The notes under the pieces were generated by a model, which had not been told where the DNA came from, did not search any database, and was given only the letters and a program-made list of their open reading frames with translations. Below are positions 37,901 through 49,800 of a stretch of 64,000 bases of DNA, one piece after another. Both the position numbers and the translations under genes were made by a program. How positions within the stretch are numbered: position 1 is the stretch's first letter; each line of letters begins with the position of its first letter. The stretch comes from Chlorops oryzae (Eukaryota; Arthropoda; Insecta; Diptera; Chloropidae), in NCBI GenBank assembly GCA_020466095.1, contig CM035806.1:159579167-159643166 (forward strand). Reading direction: 5' to 3'.

Positions 37901-40900
37901 ATGTCAAAAAAACCCTGTAGGAAATGTCATTTTGAAACAGTTAAGCCCGGAAAACGTACATTATTCAAAAACATATAACGGCTTTATTTTCGCGCCAAAA
38001 AAAATATTTCAAAACAACTTCAAAAAATAATGAAAAAAACCAAAATTTTCAAAACCCCGAAATTCCTAGTAGTTTCCGAGATATAACCACTTGAAGTTTT
38101 GGCATCCACCTTCTGCTTTTCCTGTTCGCCTGGTGAATCAGAAGAATTTTTGTACTGAAATCCGCATTTCTTGGGCATATGATTTCCTCGATAGCTAAAG
38201 TCTTTTTTGAAACTTCGACGGTAAGTATGCATTCTTTAGAGCCTCTAGCACACTTTGCAATGAATAAATTTTTAATATTTCCTTGGGTAAGGAAAATGCG
38301 AAAAAAGTGCTTCAAATAGGGGGAAAACGTGCAATTTCCCAGGAATTTTCTCCATGGGAATTTTCTTTAGGATCTGAGGAACCATTTAACAAAAAAAAAA
38401 ATGTCAAAAACCCTGTAGGAAATGTCATTTTGAAACAGTTATAGCCCGGAAAACGTACATTATTCAAAAACATATAACGGCTTTATTTTCGCGCCAAAAA
38501 AAATATTTCAAAACAACTTCAAAAAATAATGAAAAAACCAAAATTTTCAAAAACCCCGAAATTCCTAGTAGTTTCCGAGATATAACCACTTGAAGTTTTG
38601 GCATCCACCTTCTGCTTTTCCTGTTCGCCTGGTGAATCAGAAGAATTTTTGTACTGAAATCCGCATTTCTTGGGCATATGATTTCCTCGATAGCTAAAGT
38701 CTTTTTTGAAACTTCGACGGTAAGTATTCATTCTTTAGAGCCTCTAGCACACTTTGCAATGAATAAATTTTTAATATTTCCTTGGGTAAGGAAAATGCGA
38801 AAAGTGCTTCAAATAGGGGGAAAACGTGCAATTTCCCAGGAATTTTCTCCATGGGAATTTTCTTTAGGATCTGAGGAACCATTTAACAAAAAAAAAAATG
38901 TCAAAAACCCTGTAGGAAATGTCATTTTGAAACAGTTAAGCCCGGAAAACGTACATTATTCAAAAACATATAACGGCTTTATTTTCGCGCCAAAAAAAAT
39001 ATTTCAAAACAACTTCAAAAAATAATGAAAAAACCAAAATTTTCAAAACCCCGAAATTCCTAGTAGTTTCCGAGATATAACCACTTGAATTTTGGCATCC
39101 ACCTTCTGCTTTTCCTGTTCGCCTGGTGAATCAGAAGAATTTTTGTACTGAAATCCGCATTTCTTGGGCATATGATTTCCTCGATAGCTAAAGTCTTTTT
39201 TGAAACTTCGACGGTAAGTATTCATTCTTTAGAGCCTCTAGCACACTTTGCAATGAATAAATTTTTAATATTTCCTTGGGTAAGGAAAATGCGAAAAGTG
39301 CTTCAAATAGGGGGAAAACGTGCAATTTCCCAGGAATTTTCTCCATGGGAATTTTCTTTAGGATCTGAGGAACCATTTAACAAAAAAAAAATGTCAAAAA
39401 CCCTGTAGGAAATGTCATTTTGAAACAGTTAAGCCCGGAAAACGTACATTATTCAAAAACATATAACGGCTTTATTTTCGCGCCAAAAAAAATATTTCAA
39501 AACAACTTCAAAAAATAATGAAAAAACCAAAATTTTCAAAACCCCGAAATTCCTAGTAGTTTCCGAGATATAACCACTTGAAGTTTTGGCATCCACCTTC
39601 TGCTTTTCCTGTTCGCCTGGTGAATCAGAAGAATTTTTGTACTGAAATCCGCATTTCTTGGGCATATGATTTCCTCGATAGCTAAAGTCTTTTTTGAAAC
39701 TTCGACGGTAAGTATTCATTCTTTAGAGCCTCTAGCACACTTTGCAATGAATAAATTTTTAATATTTCCTTGGGTAAGGAAAATGCGAAAAGTGCTTCAA
39801 ATAGGGGGAAAACGTGCAATTTCCCAGGAATTTTCTCCATGGGAATTTTCTTTAGGATCTGAGGAACCATTTAACAAAAAAAAAAATGTCAAAAACCCTG
39901 TAGGAAATGTCATTTTGAAACAGTTAAGCCCGGAAAACGTACATTATTCAAAAACATATAACGGCTTTATTTTCGCGCCAAAAAAAAATATTTCAAAACA
40001 ACTTCAAAAAATAATGAAAAAACCAAAATTTTCAAAACCCGAAATTCCTAGTAATTTCCGAGATATAACCACTTGAAGTTTTGGCATCCACCTTCTGCTT
40101 TTCCTGTTCGCCTGGTGAATCAGAAGAATTTTTGTACTGAAATCCGCATTTCTTGGCATATGATTTCCTCGATAGCTAAAGTCTTTTTTGAAACTTCGAC
40201 GGTAAGTATTCATTCTTTAGAGCCTCTAGCACACTTTGCAATGAATAAATTTTTAATATTTCCTTGGGTAAGGAAAATGCGAAAAGTGCTTCAAATAGGG
40301 GAAAACGTGAATTTCCCAGGAATTTTCTCCATGGGAATTTTTTTAGGATCTGAGGAACCATTTAACAAAAAAAAAAATGTCAAAAACCCTGTAGGAAATG
40401 TCATTTTGAAACAGTTAAGCCCGGAAAACGTACATTATTCAAAAACATATAACGGCTTTATTTTCGCGCCAAAAAAAATATTTCAAAACAACTTCAAAAA
40501 ATAATGAAAAAACCAAATTTTCAAAACCCGAAATTCCTAGTAGTTTCCGAGATATAACCACTTGAAGTTTTGGCATCCACCTTCTGCTTTTCCTGTTCGC
40601 CTGGTGAATCAGAAGAATTTTTGTACTGAAATCCGCATTTCTTGGGCATATGATTTCCTCGATAGCTAAAGTCTTTTTTGAAACTTCGACGGTAAGTATT
40701 CATTCTTTAGAGCCTCTAGCACACTTTGCAATGAATAAATTTTTAATATTTCCTTGGGTAAGGAAAATGCGAAAAGTGCTTCAAATAGGGGAAAACGTGC
40801 AATTTCCCAGGAATTTTCTCCATGGGAATTTTCTTTAGGATCTGAGGAACCATTTAACAAAAAAAAAAATGTCAAAAACCCTGTAGGAAATGTCATTTTG

Positions 40901-41000
40901 AAACAGTTAAGCCCGGAAAACGTACATTATTCAAAAACATATAACGGCTTTATTTTCGCGCCAAAAAAAATATTTCAAAAAACTTCAAAAAATAATAAAC
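28979..41000 (+). repeat. Satellite array: 24 tandem copies of a roughly 494-bp monomer
   Basis: The anchor CATATGATTTCCTCGATAGC recurs 24 times, from 29,279 to 40,647, at spacings of about 490-499 bp (mode 494). Copies are almost identical; differences are mainly homopolymer length and a few shared substitutions. The first copy (28,979-29,272) is missing about 120 bp between GGATCT and CGCGCC. Every copy contains overlapping ORFs on both strands (plus 62-136 residues, minus 60-89 residues). These recur because the DNA recurs; 494 is not a multiple of three and copies carry frameshifts, so I do not call genes. Each monomer also contains GGGAATTTTC, a CG|GTAAGT donor-like site and a pyrimidine-rich tract. 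Indels become more frequent after about 35.9 kb. Confidence 0.97.
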
Positions 41001-42725
41001 AGGAATCAAAAATATTAAAATTAATATTTATTAATAATATTTAAAATTATATTTAAAATTAATGTTAAAATTATATTTAAAAATAATTATTTAAATTAAT
41101 AATTAAAATTTATATATTATACTATATTTAAAATTATATTTAAAATAAATATTTACAACTAATATTTCATAATTAATAAGTATTTAAAATTAATGATAAA
41201 ATTAATATTTTAAATATATTTAAAATTAATATATAAAACGATATTTTAAATTAATAGAAAACTTAGTATTTAAAATTAATATTTAAAATTAATATTAAAC
41301 TTAATATTTAAAATAATATTTAATTAATATTTAAATAAATTTAAATTAATATTAAAAATTTTTAAATGTAATATTTAAACATTAATTTTAAAGTTAATAT
41401 TTAAAACTAATAATTTAAAATTAATATGTAAAAATAATATTTAAAATAATATTTAAAATTAAGTATATTTAAATTAATATTTAAAATTAATATTTAAAAT
41501 TTATTTTTAAATTTAATATTAAAATTAAGTTTAAATTAATATTTAAAACTAATATTTAAAATTAATATGTAAAATAATATTTAAATAAATATTTAAAATG
41601 CTATATTTAATTAATATTTAAAATTAATATTTAAAATTAATATTTAAATTAATATTTTTACTTAATATTCAAAATTATTATTTAAAATTAATATTAAAAT
41701 TAATATTGAAAATTAATATTTAAAATTAATATTTAAAATTAATATTTAAATAATTTAAACTATTAAGTATTTAAAATTTATATTTAAAATAAAATGTTTT
41801 AAATTTAATGTTTAAAAATTATATTTAAATTAATTTTAAAAGTAATTTTAAAATTAATTTAAAATTAATATTTCAACTAAATATTAAAATATTTTAAATT
41901 TAATATTTAAACTAAATTTAAGAAAAAAAAATTAAAACTTAAATTTTATATTTAAAATTAATTTAAAAATTGAATTTTTGGGATATTCTGAAAATATTTA
42001 TTTCAGTGTAAATTTCAGAAATTATATTTAAACTGAAAATCTCATATCTTCGAAATATATTTTAAAAATAATAATATTAATATTTCTGAAACTTCAAATA
42101 ATATGATCATTTAGAGTTAATATTTAAAATTAATTTAAATGTATTAAATTTCACTTGTAAGGAAAGCAAATATTTAAATTATGGTTAAAATTAATATTTA
42201 GAAATTATTTAAATTTATTTTAAATTAACATTTAAATTAATAAAAATTAATATTTAGATATAAAATTTAATATTAATTTTAAACAAATTTTAAATGTTAC
42301 CAAACTTAATATTAAAAAATATGAATTGAAATTAATATTTTAAAATAATATTTAAAAAAATTTAAATTTAATATTTAAATTTAAAAAATTATTTTTAAAA
42401 AAAATTTAATATTTAAACAAATATTAAAATTATATTTAAATTATATTTTTTTTTTAAAATAATATTTAAAATTTATTTAAAATTAATATTTAAAATTAAT
42501 ATTTAAATTAATATTTAAAATTTTTTAAAATTAATATTTTAAATTATTTTTAAATTTAAATTTAAAATAAATATTTAAAATTAATACTTAAGTAATATTT
42601 AAAATGATTATTAATATTAAAATAAATATTTAAAATTATTTTAAAATTAATTTTTAATTTCAAATTATTTTAAATTAATATTTAAAATTATATTTTAAAT
42701 TAAATTAAAATTATTTAAAATTAAA
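41001..42725. repeat. Degenerate AT-only tract (TTTAAAATTAATA-like words)
   Basis: About 1.7 kb made almost entirely of A and T, with endless variants of TTTAAAATTAATATTTAAAA. There is no fixed period; word length wobbles by one or two bases. It starts abruptly within a satellite copy (near AATAATAAACAGG, 40,990-41,003) and has no coding content. It may be a real AT minisatellite at the array edge or low-quality sequence. Confidence 0.85.
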
Positions 42726-43720
42726 GGAAGAAGCCACATAAAAAATTTTCACTTTTAAACTTATGATTTGGCCAAAAGGCGGCCAATGATTTCAAAACCT
42801 AAAAAATCAATGAAAAAACCAGGTCTTCAAACCCGTTATTTTCTGTCTAAAATATTTAAAATAATTTAAAAATTTGAAGATATTTGGACCTTCTCTTTTT
42901 GTCGTGGCGTAGGAGAATTTCAGAGGGAACGTTTTGGGAACTGCAGGAAATCCGCCCTCCAACCGGCCAATAAAATCTTTCATAAAAATTTTTATGAATT
43001 TGCACCCGGGGTGGTTTCATCCCCTTCGTACGAGGTTATGACATGTTAAATTATTTAAATTTCCATTAAATTTTCAACGTTCGTAAGTGAAGATCGCTAA
43101 AAACTTAATATTTTTGGCTGGACTGGCATTTCCGGGAAATTTTCTATGGGGATTTTTAAGGAACTTAAAATTTACAAAAAAATTTTTCACCTTTGAGATA
43201 ATTTTGAAAAAGTTTAAGGAAAAGTAATTTACCAAAACAAATTAAACGGGCCTTTTTAATTTTCGCGAATTATTTAAACACCTTTCAAAAAATAATGAAA
43301 CCAAATTTTAAAACCGAAATTCCTATTTTTTCCCGAGAAATAACCAACTTTTGAAGTTTGGCATAATTTTTTGTTTTTTGTTCCCTTGGTTCAGGAAATT
43401 AAACAAATCCGAATTTTGCCATTAGTTTTTCAATAAGGTTTAAATCTTTTTTGGGAATTCCGTGTTTCAATTTTTAAGGGCCCTAACCACACTTTGGAAA
43501 TGAAAAATTTTTTAAAAATTCCCTTTGTTAAGAAATCGGAAGTGTTCAAAATAGGGGGAAAACTTGGATTTTCCAGGATTTTTTCCATTTTAATTTTCTT
43601 TATTGAGAACAAACAAAAAAAAAATGTCCAAAAACCCTTTAGAAAGCTTGAAACAAGTAGCCCGGAAAAAATAAAAAATCAAAAAAACATATTAACGGTT
43701 TATTTTTTGGGGGGAAAAAA
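42726..43720 (+). repeat. Corrupted satellite copies
   Basis: Satellite words appear in the correct order but with frequent substitutions and indels. Examples are GGAACTTAAAATTTACAAAA, TTTAATTTTCGCGAAT, CAAAAAATAATGAAACCAAA, then CCTTGGTTCAGG, GGGCCCTAACCACACTTTGG, ATAGGGGGAAAACTTGG and GTAGCCCGGAAAA. That covers roughly one and a half to two monomers. Divergence jumps from almost nil before 41 kb to very high here, which fits uncorrected sequence or a decayed array edge. Confidence 0.75.
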
Positions 43721-43806
43721 ATTTCAAAAAAAAAAAAAAAAAAACAAAAATAAACATATTAAGAATAATTTTTGAAAAATACTCTGGGCCTCTTTCCGTG
43801 GCGATC

Positions 43807-46800
43807 ATGGACAATGAAAATCCATTTACTTCGGCTGCTAACAGTGCTCTCTGGAGTCTGCAGGGCCGAAACGCTAGCAATACAGCCAACGCGGGAAATG
43901 CGTCCCCGGCCTCGATCCCCAGTAACATTTTTACGAATCCAGCGATACAGCCGACAAGTGTGGTAAATTTATCCAATTCGTCGGACGTCGTTATCGGGCC
44001 GATGACCCAATATCAGGGTCCTGTAACCATTTACCAGTACATGGATGCAACAGTTGAAGCACGTTCCATGCAAGCGAGCGGCGGTAAATATCATTTCCAA
44101 GGGGCTTCTCTATTAGCTATTGAAGTCATTTAACATAGCTTAATATATTCAGATAAATGTATGTATGTATTGTATATATGATAGGTTAAAATCTTTGATA
44201 CTTCACATCAGAATTGAATTGTCAATTCTTTCTTTACCCAGTAAAAACAGCTCTCTTGCGCAATTCTCATCGGCTTGTAGAACCGGTTTTTACTTTGTAT
44301 ATGTAAAGAGTCGAGATATAAAAAAAAAAAAAAAACTCATACACATAGGTATATGTACATAAAACACCTATTCTAGGAAAATGTAATCGCATCGATTTCC
44401 CAAGCATAGAAATAAGTATTTCTATCCATGTTGAGTCGTGTTTTTGGGCCTGGGCCGCTTTTATGATCACGATGTACGGTGCTCTCTCAGCATACCGCTA
44501 AAGGCTGATTTCTTGCGTGTCTCTAAGTTTCTCTGAGAATTTTCCATGTGACTAGGTTTTTTCTAACTATAACACCAAACTTTTTTCCTTTTGGTGTCTA
44601 TATTTTATCATCTGCCTCTCTCTCCCCCTCTCTCTCTCTCTCTCTCTTTCTCTCTCCAGCTCTCTCCCCTCTCCCCCCTCTCTGCCCCACTCTCACCCTC
44701 TCTCACCCTCTTTCCCCCTCTCGCCACCTCTCTCACTCTCCAGCTCTCCCCTCTCCCCTCTCCCCCCTCACCGACTTTTATCATCCCCTCTCTCACCCTA
44801 TCACCGCCTCTCTTCCCCTATCTCCCCCAGTCACCCGCTCCAATCCCCTCTCTGCCCCTCTCTGCCCCTCTCTGCCCCTCTCTGCCCCTCTCTACCCCTC
44901 TCTGCCCCTCTCTCCCCTCTGCCCCTCTCTGCCCCTCTCTGCCCTTCCCCTCTCTGCCCCTCTCTGCCCCTCTCTGCCTATCTCTTCCCCTATCAGCCCC
45001 TCTCTGCCCCTCTCTGCCCCTCTCTGCCTATCTCTTCCCCTATCAGCCCCTATCAGCCCTCTCTCTGCCCCTCTCTGCCCCTCTCTGCCCCTCTCTGCCC
45101 CTCTCTGCCCCTCTCTTCCCCTCTCTTCCCCTCCCTCTCCAGCTCTCAGCCTCATTAACCCTCTTTCTCACAGCTCACCTTCTCTCTCCCCCACTCGCCC
45201 CCTCTCCGCATAACTCTCCCCTCTCTTCCATTCTATCCATTTTTGCCAACTTAAGGAACAAATCAGGATAATCAACAAAATTACATATTTTGTAAATCAA
45301 GAGATCACCTGCTTTTAAGTATCTTAAAGCTGGCAATATTAAGTTTGATGTCTAAAAGCATGACTGCATGGCTTGGAGACGTGTTTGTAAATTCGTGTAA
45401 GACAAATAATTTTCGAATTTTTTGAAGATACACATCAATCAAAACAGAAAAAAAACAAGTAATAAACCTGAAGTCGGTCAAGCCCGAAGTTTATATATCC
45501 AGATTCTCGAATCTATGTTTATGGTCATGACAGTGGCTGGAACCCATGAATTTTTCGAGTAGATCTCTACTATGTACTCCACAACTTTATACTCTGCAGA
45601 AGTAATTTTCTCCACTGTAGACTCATAGGGAAAACATTTTTCTGGAGTATAAACAGTGGTGGAGTATATAGTAGATCTCTGCTCTAAATATGTCGACGGC
45701 AGCTTTATGTAGAGCTGTAGAATGGTAGAGACTGTAAGTCAGTGTACACAACAAAGGTAGATTATCTACACTCTACACTCTTTTCTCTGCGTACAAAACT
45801 CTTAAGTGGATTTCAGGTCTTAGGATCGTTCTCAGGGCCCGACATGTCCTTGTCCCAAATTCCGATGTGATTGGCTCAACCGTTTCGAAGGAGATCCGAC
45901 CACAGACGAGTAGATTGACGGAAAAATCGATTCAATTTTCGATCCTGATGAATTGTAGATATGTATATTAAACATATATATATGTATAAAAACTAATATA
46001 CAATGCTTACGTTGGGTAAAAAAAAAAACGTATGGATGTCCTTTTCCGAAAGTTTCGATTGTTTCGAATATTGGTCAAACTCGATTATTTCTTTAGCTTG
46101 GGTTTCCGGCCGATGGACACCAGTGGACCTTATCATCAGTTTTTGTTTTTTTTTTTTATTATTTATTTTTATTACATTTTTTTTTTTTTTTTTTCGAAAC
46201 TTGGCCGGCATGAAAATTAATTCAAAACGCCGTACAGGTGCTTTTATTTGGCATTCAAAGCGCGTAGAGAAAAGGAGAAGAAAAAACGAACGAACAAGTA
46301 AAAACAAAACGATCTCAATGCTAGATACGAACGGCTTTGTTTGTGCACCAGGCCTCCGAAGCTTTGAAAACTTAATTCGGACTGACAAATTTCCGAATGT
46401 TCGCATATTTGAGTGTCAATATGTATCCATATGTATGTTTGCCCGTGACTGCTGTGTGCTCGCTTATAGAGCTAAGAGCAGACTCGTCAATGACATTTTG
46501 CGCCAGTTCCACTGCTGGGAATTATAGTCCGTCTTTAACAGCTGAAGTGGTAAGGCGGTATACGCGGCGAGAGCGGTGACGCGCGCGACTCAAGAGAAAG
46601 AATTAAGCGTTAAAACGCAATCGACAGAGATAAAATTAATCGGAGAATTGCAATATTTCGGAAAACCCGCGTCGGAAATCGAACCCAAACGGCTTATTTC
46701 AAAAAAAAAAAACTCCATTCAGTGCACAGATAAACACACATACACACACACACGAGCACAAAAATATATTGACAAATGCAAACCTATTCATGTTCGTATA

Positions 46801-49800
46801 TCGGCAATGAGCACAATCGAAGCTCGGTCAAGTGGACGAAAACGTCAGTCCGGTTGAGAGAGGAAAATTGAACGAATATGAATTCGCAATGCACTGTTCG
46901 GACTATTCGATCGTCCCGTTGGGAGAGGTTTTACTCTGCATGCAAAGTCGGGAAACAAAAGCTTTTATCAATTATAGCTTAACTTCGTTGCAAATCGCTA
47001 ATTGAACGAAGATTACTCATAATTACCATAAACTCTGTACAAATGTAATGCACAGTAGTGCAAGATATGAGAAATAGGTTGAAAAAAAAAAATTTCGCAT
47101 CACATTTTTGCGCACACAAGTCAAAGTGCTTCGCTAATCGGTCGATGACTATATGTATATAAAAGTAATTCCGATGCTTTTACAAGAATATTTACCTTCG
47201 ATCCCAGGCTCGCTTCGAACGATTGGGCTTACTAACATATGTATATATACATCTCTGATCAATAAAATAGCACCATGCGCAGTCAACTCTAAAAAATCGA
47301 TGCACCATCCATCGAATTTATTAAGAATTTCGACGATATTAAGCGAAAATTTGTTGAAAGCGGACTTCCAATCACAATTAGCATCCACATAACATTGGTG
47401 TCTAGAGCAAAGTTGTTGTTGGTATTGAACAGGAGATAAAAGATGCAGAACAAACTTACCCCGAAAACCGTACTGCGTATGAGTAATGTGGATTAAGCAT
47501 CCCAGTTGTAAAGATTCAAGCATGCATGCCCATAGTATTCATGATTCAATGCATTCCTTTGACTGCAAAAAAGTCATGACAATGCCCGTAACGTTTTCTA
47601 TGATTCATGCGTTACCCCTGCTGCAAAAAAGCATGCATGCTCGTAGTATTCATGATTCATAGTGTTCCTTTGCTGCAAAAAATATGCCATGCCCGTAGCA
47701 TTCTTTCTGAACTTGATAGGATCATGCATCGACGTTGATTTTGTTCAAATGTTCTGGTGTTCCCGAGGAATTTGTCGCTTATAGCTAACAGATGTAATGA
47801 CATTTTGGCCAGTTCCACTGCTGGGAATTATAGTCCGTCTTAACAGCTAAGGGTTCAAGGCTGGTATCGGGTCGAGAGCGTACGCGGACTCAAAGAAAGA
47901 ATTAAGTTTTAAAAGAATCGAAGATAAAATTTATGGAAATTGCAATATTTCGGAAAACCCGTCGGAAATAACCCAAACGTTATTTCAAAAATTTAAAAAA
48001 ATCCATTCAGTGCACAGATAAACACACATACACACACACACGGCACAAAAATATTTGACATTGCAAACCTATTCATGTTCGATATCGGCAATGAGCACAA
48101 TCGAAGCTGTCATGGACGAAAACGTCAGTCCGGTTGTAGGTAGGAAAATTGAACAATATGATTCGCAATGCACTGTTCGGAATTCGATCGTCCCTTGGGA
48201 GAGGTTTTACCGCATGCAAAGTCGGGAAACAAAACTTTTATCAATTATAGCTAACTTCGTTGAAATCGCTAATTGAACGAAATTACTCATAATTACATAA
48301 ACTCTGTACAAATGTAATACAGTAGTGCAAATAAGAAGAAAAGGTGAAAAAAAATTACAGCAAAATTTTTTGCGCACACAAGTCAAAGTCTTCGCTAATC
48401 GGTCGATGACTATATGTATTAAAATAATCCGATGCTTTTACAGGAATATTTACCTTCGATCCCAGGCCGTTCGAACGATTGGGCTTACTAACATATGTAT
48501 ATACATCTCTGATCAATAAAATAGCACCATGCGCAGTCAACTTAAATGATCAAGCATCCATAATTTATTAAGAATTTCGACGATGCATGAGAAAATTTGT
48601 TGAAAGCAAGATTCCAATCAAATATGCATCCACAACATTGGTGTCTAAGCAAAGTTGTTGTTGGTATTGAACAGGAGATAAAAGATGCAGAACAAACTTA
48701 CCCCGAAAACCGTACTGCGTATGAGTAATGTGGATTAGGCATACGGCGTATTTCGCGTTTCCACATTACTCATACGCAGTACGGTAAATGATGGGCATTT
48801 TTGCAATTTGAAGCCACTAGCTACAATATTCCCGTGCGGTTAACGATATACAGCTTGTATGTCAAAAGTGGTATAAATCGAATATGAGTAAAATAATGAC
48901 CAACAATGACTGCCGTTTTCTTATTAAGGGCTCTACGCTCTAAAGCAGCAAGCAAATTTCCTATACCAAACACATATAGAAAAAACAAAGAAGTACTTTG
49001 GCTTACTTTCGCTACTTGAACGCATACGCTAATTAGAAGTAATCGGACTCATAGGGTTGCATTTAAGTCATACATTTTCTATATTTCTGTCGACCTGTCA
49101 TCGAAAATTCAAATCTGATTTACTTTCTTCAAAAGAATGAGCTCGTTACTTCCTTTAACAGCGTTGAGCCCTTTAGCAGCCAATTTGAAAAAAAAATTAA
49201 TGATGCAGAAGTTAATTTTTTTCCAAATACTTTTAGGAGAAATTACACGGGTCTGCAAAAATAAATTTTTTTCGCCTCCTTTTGAGTTTGAGTAGTGGCT
49301 CTAGTAGATTTTGATCTGCAGAATAATTGAAAAATATTAAAAAAATTCCATCACGAGAAAATCGCGTTTGAATTTTTTAGCACCATTGTTTCATTTAAAC
49401 TCATGTTTCTTCAATGTGGCTTAAGCTTTTTTAAAATTTTTGTATTTTTTAAACATCATTCTTCAATATTCTATCAAAAATAATTATAAAATCTTTAAAT
49501 GAATCGTGTAAAATGATGCTCAAAGTCAAAAAATTGAAAAATGTTTATAAAATTTTCATTATTTTTTGAGTTTAAATAAAAATAACACAACCATTAACAG
49601 CCTCTTTTTCTATATCGATATCTTAAATGGCAGGCCAATCAATTCTGTGCAGAACATTTCAAATCTCAGAACTGTAGCAGAAACCTCTTTCACGATATAA
49701 AGACTTTTCTAAAACAACTCAATTCGGATTTTCGTATACACAACAAAACATAACTTTGAATTAAAAAATCCACTTGTTTTTCGTCTCGAAAAGCAATTAT

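Noticed and set aside
28979..41000. Regular repeats suggesting a CRISPR array or a tandem gene family
   Set aside because: The unit is 494 bp with no spacers, the setting is eukaryotic, and ORFs overlap on both strands with frameshifts between copies. It is a satellite.
44548..45271. Two overlapping Ser/Pro/Leu-rich ORFs of over 220 residues
   Set aside because: Translation of the CT-rich minisatellite in intron 1; open in several frames on both strands.
46003..46527. 174-residue plus ORF with an opposing 137-residue minus ORF
   Set aside because: They cross poly-T tracts, mirror each other, and show no recognisable motif.
48055..48276. 73-residue ORF in copy B with an apparently longer version of the alternative exon
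   Set aside because: Copy B is full of small indels relative to copy A, so its reading frames are unreliable.
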